A DNA stretch of 64,000 bases, taken from contig NC_061121.1 in NCBI RefSeq assembly GCF_002878395.1, forward strand, positions 130,056,559-130,120,558. The letters run 5' to 3'. The translations under genes and the position numbers were made by a program. The stretch is from Capsicum annuum (Eukaryota > Streptophyta > Magnoliopsida > Solanales > Solanaceae). Positions 45,261 to 56,221 of the stretch are shown here, one piece after another. Each line of letters starts with the position of its first letter. Position 1 is the first letter of the stretch. The notes below the pieces were generated by a model, which worked only from the letters and a program-made list of their open reading frames with translations, had not been told where the DNA came from and ran no database searches.

Positions 45261-45800
45261 GTCAAGTTCTTATGTTTTGATGCTTGTGAGGGTACTTTAG
45301 AGAAGTTGTATAATAAGTTTACTTCTGTTCTAGTTTTTAATTGGATGAGGGTATCGAGAAGTGTGTTGTGTATTATGATACATCCTATATGAGACTGGGT
45401 TATAATATAGTGAGGTAAGGTTGTAGTTTGTGCTTCGAGGAAGCTCAAGTTTTGTGACAGGAACTACGCTACTCACGATTTACAATTAGTAACATTATCT
45501 TTATGTGGAGTATATGGATATTTATTCCGATCATAAGAGTTTATAGTATGTGTTCACTAAGAAGTCACTGAACCTTAGGTAGAGGTGATGGATCGAATTG
45601 CTTAAGGATTATGACATAAGTCTTCACTACAATCCAGGTAAAACTAATATGGTTGTTGATGCTCTTAGAAGGTCATCTTTGGGGAAATTATCATATGTTA
45701 ATGAGAAGAAGAGAGGATTGGTGAAGGACATTCATAGGTTGGCTAATTGGGAAGTTTGTCTTTTGGACTCTGCAGATGGGTGAGTTATTATTTAGGAAGT
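45261..45800 (+). pseudogene. Element E RNase H
   Basis: Tyr-Asp-Thr-Ser near 45373 is the RNase H start (catalytic Asp kept). The end block Leu-His-Tyr-Asn-Pro-Gly-Lys-Thr-Asn-Met-Val-Val-Asp-Ala-Leu is in an open stretch at 45598-45783. Frames change at least twice inside. Confidence 0.75.
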
Positions 45801-47190
45801 GGTTAAATTATCTCTTGGTGTTGAGGTACAGGAGAAGCAGGTTGTGGATCCCATACTTAAGCAGATTAAGGATGATGTGGGTTAGTAGATAATTATGGCA
45901 TTTGAGAGTTAGGGAAATAGTATCTTGAGGTATCAAGGTAGGTTGTGTGTTGATAATATTGATGGGCTATGGGAGAGAATCTTGACTGAGTCTCATGAGT
46001 CAAGGTATACAACTCATTTGGTTTCGACTAAAATATACCATGAATTGAAAGAGATCTATTGGCGGAACAATATAAAGAGGGATATGGTGAACTTTGTGGC
46101 TAAGTGTATAGTCTATCAGCAAGTTAAAGTTGACCACTTGAGACCTGTTATCATGTCTTAAGAGATAGAGTTAACTATGTGGAAGTGAGAGATGATCAAT
46201 ATGGATTTCACTATGGGTCTTCCGAGGTTTCAAAATCACTATGATTCCATTAGGTCATTGTGGATAGGTGACTAAGTCTTCTCATTTATTGCCTATAAGA
46301 CTAACTACTTCGGATAGGATTACACCAAGTTGTTTATTCAGGATATTGTCAAGTCGCATGGAGTGGTTGTGTCTATTATTTTAGATCGAGGTATGCAGTT
46401 TACTTCTCACTTTTGGTGTTCGTTTTAGAAATATTTAGGGACTAAGGTGAATCGTAGCACTAATTTCCACCCTAAAAAGGTGAACAAGCACAAAAAACTA
46501 TTCAAATATTGAAGGATATTCTAAGGTTCTATGTGGTTGATTTTAAGGAAAGTTGGCTTGATCATTTGACTCTTATTGAATTTGCATTAAAAATAGTTAT
46601 CATTCGAGTATTCAAATGCCTCATTTTGAGGCTCTTCATGATAAGAGGTGTAGATCTCCTCTTGGATGGTTAGAGGTTGGTGAGACCAGGTTGTTTGGTC
46701 GTTACTTGGTTCACCAAGCCATGGAAAAGGTGAATGTTATTAGAGAAATACTTAAGACAACTCAAAGTTGCCAAAAGTCTTATGTGGATGTGAGGCGAAG
46801 GTATTTGGAATTTTTATAGGTGATTGGACATTTTTGAAGGTTTCTCCTATGAAAGGAGTGATGAGGTTTGGGAATATGGGGAAGATTAGTCCTCTCTATG
46901 TTGGTCCATACAAGATTTTGAGTAGAGTTAGAAATGTTGCTTATGAGTTGGAGTTGCCACCGATTTTGGCTTCAATTCATCCCATTCCCATATATCTATG
47001 CTAAAAAACTGTGTGGCTGATCTTTCTTTGGTTCTTCTGGTGTAGGATGTTGGTATTTTAGATTCTTTGTCAAATAATGAATTCCTAGTAGAAATTTTGG
47101 ATAGGAAAGTTTGTAGGCTAAGAACTAAGGATATGTCTTCGGTAAAGTCTGTTTAGAGAAATAAAATGGTAGAAGAAGCACATGAGAGGG
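45801..47190 (+). pseudogene. Element E integrase and C-terminal tail
   Basis: The zinc finger at 45925-46161 has two His and a Cys-Ile-Val-Tyr (second Cys lost). The core has Asn-Met-Asp-Phe-Thr-Met-Gly-Leu-Pro-Arg near 46200 and Leu-Asp-Arg-Gly near 46384. The third acid is Gln in place of Glu (Gln-Ala-Gln-Lys-Thr near 46485), so the triad is broken. The tail at 46616-47004 has Arg-Ser-Pro-Leu-Gly-Trp, Lys-Gly-Val-Met-Arg-Phe-Gly, Lys-Ile-Ser-Pro and Tyr-Glu-Leu-Glu-Leu-Pro. A decayed chromodomain-like end reaches about 47190. Homology with F stops there. Confidence 0.8.
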
Positions 47191-47371
47191 TTAGGAAGAT
47201 ATGAAGGTCAAGTGTCCGTTTTTGTTCCCAGCGCTGGATGGAAATGCTTGAGGTATGATTTTCATTCTCTTTCTTATGGTTATTTCAAATTTTTCGATTG
47301 GTTGTGTGTGCATTCTTTCTTGTTATCATGCTAGTGAGTACCCTGACTCCTCATTCAGGGATGAATGATCC
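47191..47371 (+). other. Element E 3' untranslated stretch, polypurine tract deleted
   Basis: It includes the end of the pol frame and ATTCAGGGATGAATGATCC, which in the family precedes a G-rich polypurine tract. Here the tract and about the first ten LTR bases are absent. Confidence 0.55.
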
Positions 47372-49310
47372 AGGTTTAGGACTCTGAGATTTCATTATAA
47401 GATTGAACGCTTCCGAAGTAAATACTCATGTGATGGGTTGTTATTACTCATCACGAGTTGTATGGTGCTACTCATTTCCTGACCAGTGGAATATGCCTAG
47501 TTTACTGGTTTGATCACGACTTAGACCCCATAAGTCATAGGGTGAGGTCACGAGTCATGGTGAGGGACTCGTGACCATAACAGTGAGATGGCCCAAAGTT
47601 TTTCCCAGACCACGGGTCCAAGCAACGACTTATCACCAGTCATCATGACTCATTACCTGACCCTTAATGACTAGGGATAGCTTTCGTACATCTTTCATTT
47701 AGGGAATTTTGGTCCTTTCCTCCCTTTTAACTACTATCCCATGACTAAAATCACCCCAAGGATCCCTTTTTCATCTTGTACTAAATAATAAATACTATTC
47801 TCTTCTCTAAAACTTCTAAAGCCAAGAGATAGCCAAGGCTCCAAATAATTAATCATCTAGGCTTCAATTGCAAGTTTTCTCTCCAAATTTCTTGGTGTTT
47901 TAGGCATGTCTCTCCTCCTTAACTTGATTTTTAAATAAAGGAATATGTTTAATCATTGTTCATATGAATTTAACTTTGGGTTGAGGATTTTGGATTTCTT
48001 ACTATTAGAATTGCTTTCCTCGTGTTTTGAATATGATGTTCATGCTTTAAATTGTGGTTTTTGAGTTGAATAGGTGTATGGTTAAGGGATATTGAATTGG
48101 GGGACATGGGTTTCCCAAATTGTTGGATGTTGGCTTTATAATGGTGATATCGTTAACCCACCTTCATGAACTTTGGTTTTAAATGAGTAAATTGCATGGT
48201 TTAACCCACTTTTAGAACTACTGCATTCTATAAACGGACAAACAGATTAAAAATGGATTTGAAAGGCCTTGGTGGACATGCTTCAGTTTTAAAATAGAAC
48301 TCGGGAGTCAATTGATTTAATTGCATTAGAATGGAATAATTGGATTTAGCTTGCAAGCGTAATTGGTATGACGATACCAACAGTATATGCCTTAATAAAA
48401 GATTCCATAGTTTATAGGGATTATTTTGCTAAATGGTTTTAATTAGGGCTTAAATAGGGCTGGGTAGCTCACCCTAAAGGTGGAGGTTCTAGGGGGGACC
48501 AACACTAGAAACCACATTTGTTGGCGTCGGGGTATTTATGACCATGTGCATAGTTCACAAACGATATATATTTTGGAATGGCTAGAGCCTTGGTGTCACT
48601 GGCCCTTTCTCGAATTTTCCTGGTTTGTGTGGTTAACACACGCTAGGGCCCTTTAAGATGGGGAAGCTGAACCCATATAGCGCTTGGGTACCCTTATGAC
48701 GGTTAGAGCTACACAATCCAGTTAGATGGTTTTTAGATATCATGTTTATAACCTTTTACTCTACCCTGACATCATATTTATATATATAATACGAATGTGT
48801 GCAAAATTTTTTGATTGGTTTTGGACATGGCATTAGTTTATCGCTTCCTTGAGTTACATGCCAGTGCTTATTCTACTGGCTGTCCTGGGCACTACATCAT
48901 TTTACAATGTAGGTTCCTAGGGTTCTTCCTTTACTTGTGTGTAGTCTTAGGTTGAGCGAATATCAATTAAGTTATTGTGAAGCGGTGAGCATCCATCATC
49001 CATAAAGTTTTACCATTTCATTAGGTTTCTTTTAAGATTTTAGGAATTGATGAGTTCCTTTGTCATGGTTGGGGGCATTTCCCAACCTAATTTTGTATGC
49101 TGGTTTTAAAGATTTTATGGACAAAATGTGGGTTGGTTATTTGATTTCGATTCTTAGAACCATCTAATTGGTTTATATATCATTCTTATTATTTAGTTTT
49201 GCTTCCACAATTATTTTATTATGCTCAAGTTCTTAGGCTAGGGGGTGGTCTTCCTTCCACTGTGGGCTTGAGATAGCCATCATGGTCAGGCCCTAGTTTG
49301 GGTCACGACA
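47372..49310 (+). mobile_element. Element E 3' LTR
   Basis: It aligns with 20011-21297 plus 40658-41335. The word block is at 47430-47665 (ACGAGTCATGG, ACTCGTGACC and relatives). The donor-like site of the 5' copy is lost here (GA for GT near 47940). It ends in CACGACA at 49310, followed by AAAAA. Around 82% identical to the 5' LTR by eye. Confidence 0.88.
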
Positions 49311-49315
49311 AAAAA
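49311..49315. repeat. Right target-site duplication of element E (AAAAA)
   Basis: Matches 20006-20010. The gag of element B/C resumes immediately after it. Confidence 0.65.
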
Positions 49316-49980
49316 TCTAGGTGAAGTTAATCTCACGAATATACGCTTCTACTCCTCTACGGAAAAAATAGGTTGGGTGACTATTTTTTGAGCAACCACC
49401 AATAATGAAGGAATCTTAACTCTGTAAGTTGTAGCTACAGGCTGCGCTCCTACCTCAGTACCACTTTGGTCTGTAGACTGAGTATCATCAGATAGTGAAC
49501 CACCAATTAAACCCAAGTTCTGTACAAATGAATCCTTGAGTAGTTTCAAAGAAATAAACCCGAGTGGACTCCAAGGCTAGCCCCTAGCCCACCACTAACT
49601 GGGGTGGAGGAATCTTGGGCGTTGGAGAAAGAATAAGGTCTAGTGAGGTCTCCCTATCTTGACCTCTTTCTAGGGATACATCTCCAGCATTTCTCCGACC
49701 TTGGGGTCATCCATGTACTCCAGGAAGAACCCGAATCGCGAACTCAGGTTCCTCATCTCATGTAGAAGTTTCACGCATCATATCCATCTACGAAAGCGTG
49801 AAACCAAATAAATCTCAGAAACTAATTCAAACTCTTAGTATAAAATGAGTTATGGAAATCAAGATCACCTATGGATGTCCTATTGACTCCTGAAGAAAAT
49901 AAATAGGTGACATCATTAAAATCCATAGGACTATACGAGACACTTGCACATGTACAAACAATATCGGTGAACCTAGCATT
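49316..49980 (-). pseudogene. Element B/C gag N-terminal half and leader
   Basis: Minus-strand frame directly after the primer site. A short basic start near 49790 is followed by proline-rich and Ser/Thr-rich low-order sequence, with an open 66-codon stretch (49349-49549). It runs into an Ile-Arg-Glu-like block near 49335 just before the E insertion, and gag continues at 20005 in the same orientation. I infer the two pieces were one gene. The frame has several stops. Confidence 0.68.
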
Positions 49981-49992
49981 CTGATACTAATT
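49981..49992 (-). promoter_or_regulatory. Element B/C primer-binding site (tRNA-iMet type)
   Basis: The minus strand reads AATTAGTATCAG immediately after the LTR end, a slightly changed TTGGTATCAG site. It proves that 49993-52710 is a 5' LTR. Confidence 0.75.
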
Positions 49993-52710
49993 TGTCATGA
50001 CCCGATCTCCTGAGTCATGATGGCACCAGATTTACCCTACCAACTCATGATGGCACCTTCTTTACCCTACCAACTCATGATGGCACCTGCTTTACCCTAC
50101 CAACAGGTAAGCCACACGTTAGCACAGAACTATAAGTTATAGGATTATAGGTCAAAAATTGCACAAATTCCAGAAATAAGCAAGTAAAACGTATACATAA
50201 CATAACATAGCATAAGAATAAATACAAATAAAGTGGATTAATAGAAGAGAAATAAAATCCCATGATGTGGTAAAGTCGGTACAAGAGTCTCTAATACAAA
50301 ATAATACGTGTACTAAAAATTCAAATATACAACAGTCTTAAAAATAAAAAGACTATCCAAAAAATAGAAGATAAAGAAAAGGTCAGCTCCGGCTCCAAGA
50401 GTTCACCCTATCTCTGAACTCTGACCAACACAATCACATCAATGATGGAAGATAGTACTCGAATCTACACTAAAAAGGTTAAAAATTATAACATAAGTAC
50501 CAAAGCCACAAGTGCTCAGTAGGCATCATTGGCCCACTGAGCTAAATCATAATATAAAAATCATAAAATGTGAGGTCAATAAGCTAAGTCAAGAAAAGAG
50601 GGCATAATTGGGTTAACACACCAAATACTAAAAGTAAATAACCATAATGATAATTTTAAAGAAAAGCATAACTATTGCTACATAACTGAGCCCTATAAGC
50701 CAGAAGGTGCGAATAAAGTACATAACCCAATATCGGCCCCATAAGCCCAGAGGGTGCAATCAAGGAGTAGTAACACAAATTATACTAACTAACCATATCT
50801 CAAAATCATGACCGTAGATATTTCCATACTAACAAAATATCGGACTCGAACCAATTCTATAACCATCATAAATAATCTTTGATTACCAAAATTGAATCAA
50901 AACTAGTATCCCATGTATAATACTTGAACCAAACTAATATCATAAATCATGCCAGAATCAAGTCGTTCATAGTATCATAAATTGTCACACTCAAATTAAA
51001 ACTCATATCAGTAATAATTTTGGAATCAAACCAATTTTATAATCCCTCAACATCAATCTAGAACCACCTATCATATGTCAAAAACTTCCTCGGTATCAAT
51101 AATTTAATAATAATATGCAAGGCCTATTAAATCTACAAGGAACTAACAACAATCCTCACTAAGGCTAGCTGGAGGGACTCACTTCTAACCCTAACAATCC
51201 ATTGTAAGACAAATTCTACCTGAACTATACTAGGATGTCAAATATCACTACATGATTGTAAATAAGTCCATTTGGGTCCTAGGTTAGAAATTCTACCCTA
51301 AGAATAAGAGACTAAGTCAATTACGCCTATTTACGACTTCTAAATTAGCTAAATCATCCAATTCATACTAAATGTAACTCCATGTCCTAGTTCCTGACTT
51401 AAATCTTGAATAGTATCACATAAATACTATAATTTAGCCCAATATAGGAGAAATATAAGCCTAGCCTACCTAGACACCAAAGAAAACCTAGTGAAGCTTG
51501 CTAAATCGATGATTTCCCCTTCTAAGAAGCTTCCATATGATGTCACTCTATCAAAATGGTAATATACTCATCAATATGAGAACAAGGGTAATAATGATTC
51601 ATTATTATGCTTTTGGTAAAAAAATCATGTCAAAATCCCATATAGGTCCCAATTGTGGGATCAGACTTTAAAACTCGTCAATTCATCTCTTATGATCAAG
51701 GATTATTTACCCTCAAGAATGGGTAAATTTCAACATAAAATGATACTAAAATTAACCCAGCAATAATCTAGGGATACTGGTCTGAATAAAGGAATTAAAC
51801 AAATAATTTGATAGAAACTTACAAAGATTTTGATGAGGGAATGATAAATGCTTGCAAACAACCTAAAATCTCTCAATAGTCACTCTCCCAATTTTCCACA
51901 CAGTGTAGAACTTTTTAGCTCTTAGACTTGTGGAAAATGGTGATAATTTTTGAAAGAGGGGGATTTAATGCACTCTAACGATGCTTCATCGGCTACTCAA
52001 CTGCTTAGGCAGTTACTGCTATAGTGGCTAAGTATCGCTTAAGCGATACCCACTGGGGTTGACCCTTCTGCTAAAGCGGAGAAACTGCTGCCTAAGAGGT
52101 CTTCACTTTAGCAAACTAGCCTCTTCTTTAGCGGCCTAACTGCATAAGCTATGGTTACTTAAGTGACCAACTAGGAGCTTTAATGGATGCACCAACTGAG
52201 TAAAGCACCAGGTGACACTTAGAAAATTCCAAGTTTCCACCAACCCCTTGGGATTCATTTGGAATCTTGTGAATGTAGAAACTATGCTACCCTTTAAAAT
52301 TCAACATTCCAGAAACAATGGCGCGATTAAAATTTCCATTTGTTATTTTATGATGTAATATGGGCCCCACACCATTAGGCTATTTTTATCAAATTAAGAT
52401 TAATAGGTTGAAATGAGTTGGAATCCTTGGGACTCAAACCAAAGGAGCCCCTAGCTTAAATGTGACATTTCAGAGCTGATGGCATTGTTAGAATTTACAT
52501 ACAATGTCATTAGGTTAATGTTTTCACCCAATAGCCAATTCTTATCAATGAAGACTTCAAAATAGAAAATTGGCTCTAAAAACAAAACAAACTGCACGGT
52601 AACTAAAATATCAGCTCAAATAATTCATAAATGACTTAGCTCAACTATATGAAAGCTCTAAATGGAAAAAATATGTGGAAATAAAGAAAATAACCAGCAG
52701 GGTCATTACA
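49993..52710 (-). mobile_element. Element B/C 5' LTR (2718 bp)
   Basis: Starts TGTAATGACC at 52710 and ends GGTCATGACA at 49993. The word block of CGCTTAAGCG/CTAAAGCGG repeats is at 51965-52210, the TATA-like region near 51959-51970 and a donor-like GAGG/GTAAAT near 51711. A 30-bp triple tandem repeat lies near its end. It is the complete version of the LTRs truncated in B (13875-15612) and D. Confidence 0.87.
50011..50104. repeat. Three tandem 30-bp repeats at the LTR end
   Basis: Units of CTCATGATGGCACC plus TTTACCCTAC repeat at about 50011, 50041 and 50071. The last two differ at only two positions. Confidence 0.9.
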
Positions 52711-54805
52711 ACAACTTAATTAAAGATAACTATAGAAAAGAGAAACAATATAGAGAGACCTTGTAATGTCCATTGAGAAGCCTCTAGCAAAAGAATAAGA
52801 GTACTATAAGTATAAAATGTACAATAGTCTCAAACATAAAGACATCAAAAATTAAAAAAAGGAGATTAACACAACTTTGGATCCAAGAAGTCACTCTATT
52901 GCCGAACTCTAACCAATACTAATACAACATCAACGGTGGCATCTAGTATTCAGATCTATAGTTGAACCTCAAAACCATAATCGTAGATCTTTCCATACCA
53001 TAAACAATAGGATCAAACCAGTTCCATAACCATCATAAGTAGCCTCTTAATGCCAGATTTAAATCAAAAATATTATCTCACATACTAAACTTGAACCAAA
53101 AATAATATCATGAATATCCAATTTGAACTGGAAGCAATATCATCCTAGATGTCGGACATGAACAATTATTAGTATCATAATTTATTGGACTTGAACCTAT
53201 CTTAATATTCCCCAACTACAAGTCTATAACAAGCCAGAATATGTCTAAATCCTCCTTGGGATCAAGTATACATTGGACAATGTATAAATGCCTATTGAGT
53301 CTACAATGAACGTATAGTAATCTTCACTTAATATAGACCCAAAGGGCCAACCTTTAAAACCAAAAGTCTGTTCTATGGTGATTACAGCCTGAAACTATGC
53401 AATTGTTCCAAATTCTCAGTACAAGATGCTAAATAAGCCTCAATAAGTCCTAAGATAACAATTCATCCAAATAAATGAGAAGTTAAGTTAAATACGTCTA
53501 GTCACAGTTCACTAACCGACTAAATAATCTAAATTTTACTAACTATGCAATCAATTCATAATTCCCATTCCAAGAATTGCATAATATCATACCTACACAT
53601 TATAAAGCTTAACACAATAGGAGAGTAAACCTAGCCTACTTGGACTCCAGAGAATGGCAGATAAAATCTGCTAATTGGAGATTTCCTTTTTTTGAGAAGC
53701 CTTCGCATGATCCCATGCTATCAAAATAACGATCTACATATTAATACAAGAATAATGATACCTAGTTGCATTTTTATGCTTTGGGTCCATCATCTAGTCA
53801 AAATCCCATGTGGGTCCCGCATGCAAAATCGCACTTTCAAAATTATCAGTACGTGTTTCTATGCTCTAGGATCATTTTTCCAAAAGAATGAGAAAATTTA
53901 GAGCTAAAACGATACTTAATCTAAACCATCAAATTATTAGGTATTTATGACTAAATCATAGAATTAAACTAAGATTAGATCAAAATTTTCAAGGATTATG
54001 ATGTGGAAATGACTTTCTCAAGCTCACCAACACCCCCGGATCACCCAATAGTAATCACCCTATTCCCAAAGCTCATTAAGGATTTAAATGCCCTGTGGTT
54101 ACTGCTTTTGCGGTTACATGACTGCTAAATTGGTCTCCAAAAATGCGACCTAGGATTGCTTAAGCTTCCCCCGACATCTGGACTACCTTTTCTAAAGTGG
54201 ATAAGGCAATGTTTATGCAATGGATGCTTTAACGGACAGGCCTCAACTAAAGTGGCGTAGAAAAGACCTACCTTATCCGCTAAAGCGACCTCCACTTAAG
54301 CGGATGCACTAGCTGAACTTGAATTTTTCTAAGTTTCTATCGACACGTGAGATTCATTTAGAATCCTATGAATGTTAACTAACTATGCTACCTTATCAAA
54401 TATAACATGACAGACTCAATAGTGCCTTTAAAATTTCCATCCATATCCATTTTGATTAAATATATGAGCCACACCCAATGGCCAATTTTACCAAAATTGG
54501 CCCAACAGTCCAAAATTAGTCCTAAACCTTTAGGAGGCAAAAAAGGTCCCCTTAGCCTATAAGTGATGTTCTAAAGCTAATGGAACTATCAGAATTAGCA
54601 TACGAGGTTATATTTATGCTTGATAACTAATCCTTATGAACAAAGACATCAAAATAGGGAATTATCTCTAAGAAAGTCAAACGAATTGCCCACTAACAAA
54701 ACTATCAACTCCAGCTAGTAAAAATTGATTTGGAGCAACTGTAGGAAAGCTCTAAATAACAAAATATATGTAGAAAAGCAAAAAATAACTTGGAGGGTCA
54801 AAACA
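52711..54805 (-). mobile_element. Element D 3' LTR, truncated
   Basis: Starts TGTTTTGACC at 54805 on the minus strand, after a purine-rich tract. It aligns with the B/C LTR except for the last ~230 bases, missing at 52711 where the B/C LTR begins. The word block is at 54090-54320 and the TATA-like ATTTAAAT at 54080-54090. Its donor-like site is lost. It lies head to tail with the B/C LTR. Confidence 0.82.
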
Positions 54806-56221
54806 ATATCCACTACTAAAAGGACTTTTGTTTGCAAAAGTGTCCATTCCCCTTTTAAATGAAAAGAGAACTAGACTTTTCTCTTCATCATTGAAATCCA
54901 CCATTCAATCGCAGTGCGGTTCTCTCAAAAAGCTCAATCCTCTAAGGCTGGGATCTGCCCGTTTCGATCCTTGCCTACTAAACAGTTGTACCCCCAAATA
55001 TGTATGTGGGGAGAACCCCATGATCCAGCATAGTATGGAATCTTGATCCTTTCAAGGGTTAGGATGTACCTGATGGCTCGAACAAGAGGGTATAATGAGA
55101 TCGCATCTTGCTCTTGATCTCCCAATTAGCCTCCACTACTCAAATATTTGTCCATAATAACTGAACAACTGGAATCTCCCTAGAGCGTAACCTCCTGACA
55201 TTCCTAGCTTATGTGAGAACTAGCTCCTCCATGACGATCAATCTATCATCCAACTAAACTGAGTCCCATCGAAGCACATATGACTTATCAGGGGTGTAAC
55301 ACCGCAATGTAGAAACATAAAAAATATGATGAATAACATCAAAATCTAGGGGAAAGGCTATCTCATAAGCCAACTCTTTACCTATAAAGTATCACAACAG
55401 GTCAAATATATCTAGTGCTAAGCTTGCCTTTTCTCCCAAAACTCAATATTCCCTATATAGGAGATACTGAAGGAATACATAATCTCCAACTCCAAACCAC
55501 AAGGAAAGAAGCCTATGGTTGGAATTAACCTTCTTCTAACTCTGATATACCCTTAGCTTGTTCTAAATCATACTGACTTTGTCTATTGACTCTAGAAGTA
55601 GGTCTGTATAATAGAGCTTAACCTTGGAAGTTTCAAAAAAACCTATCAGAGATCGACAATGGCCTACCATATTGTGACTCAAATAGTGCTATCTTAATAT
55701 TTAAGTGTTAGCTATTATTATAAGAAAACTCTGCCAATGCTAATTGTTGCTCCCACTGACCTCTAAAATCCATAACACAGGATCTGAGCATCTTCTCAAG
55801 AATCTGAATAGTCCAGTTTAACTATCTATTGGTATGAGCGTGAAAAGAAGAAATAAGATCCACCTGGGTACCCAAATCATCAAGAAATGCATCTATAAAA
55901 TCAATAAGTGAATACTGAGCTCTCATTTTAAATAATAGACATAGTTACTCCATGTAGGAAAAATATCTTACAAACATAGATACGGTTTAACCTCTTAGCA
56001 CTAAAAGACATCTGAATTTGAAGGAAATATGATGATTTGGTCAATTGATCTCCAATGACCCAAATGTTGTCAGAACTACTAGAGGTGCACGGCAAACCAC
56101 TAACAAAGTCCATGGTGACCCACTCCGATTTCCACTCAAGAATGACAAATCTTTGAATCATGCCACCATGCATTAAATGATCGGCCCTCACCTACTAAAA
56201 CATAGGAATTTAGCTACAAAG
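54806..56221 (-). pseudogene. Element D integrase and C-terminal tail
   Basis: The minus-strand integrase is open for 87 codons (55928-56191): Trp-Val-Thr-Met-Asp-Phe-Val-Ser-Gly-Leu-Pro (first catalytic Asp), Ile-Trp-Val-Ile-Gly-Asp-Gln-Leu-Thr-Lys-Ser and Leu-His-Gly-Val-Thr-Met-Ser-Ile-Ile. The chain runs out before the second Asp. The tail down to 54830 has weak Val-Phe-His-like and Thr-Tyr-Glu-like remnants. The upstream zinc finger is cut at 56221 by the K LTR. Same family as B/C. Confidence 0.8.

Larger units (their letters stand above)
20011..49310 (+). mobile_element. Element E, nested Ty3/gypsy (Tekay/Del-type) retrotransposon
   Basis: The outer limits are the 5' LTR start at 20011 and the 3' LTR end at 49310. 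The 29.3-kb span holds the E 5' LTR in two pieces (20011-21297, 40658-41335), a tRNA-iMet-like primer site, gag, a triplicated protease block, RT, RNase H, integrase, tail and 3' LTR. Between the two LTR pieces sits the H/F/H2 insertion block. The 5' and 3' LTRs are roughly 82% identical by eye, so E is old. E sits inside the gag of element B/C. Confidence 0.82.

Noticed and set aside
28279..47190. F and E as two separate insertions of the same family, and H1 and H2 likewise
   Set aside because: Same order, same neighbours, shared frame-breaking indels and equal divergence of both parts fit one tandem duplication better.
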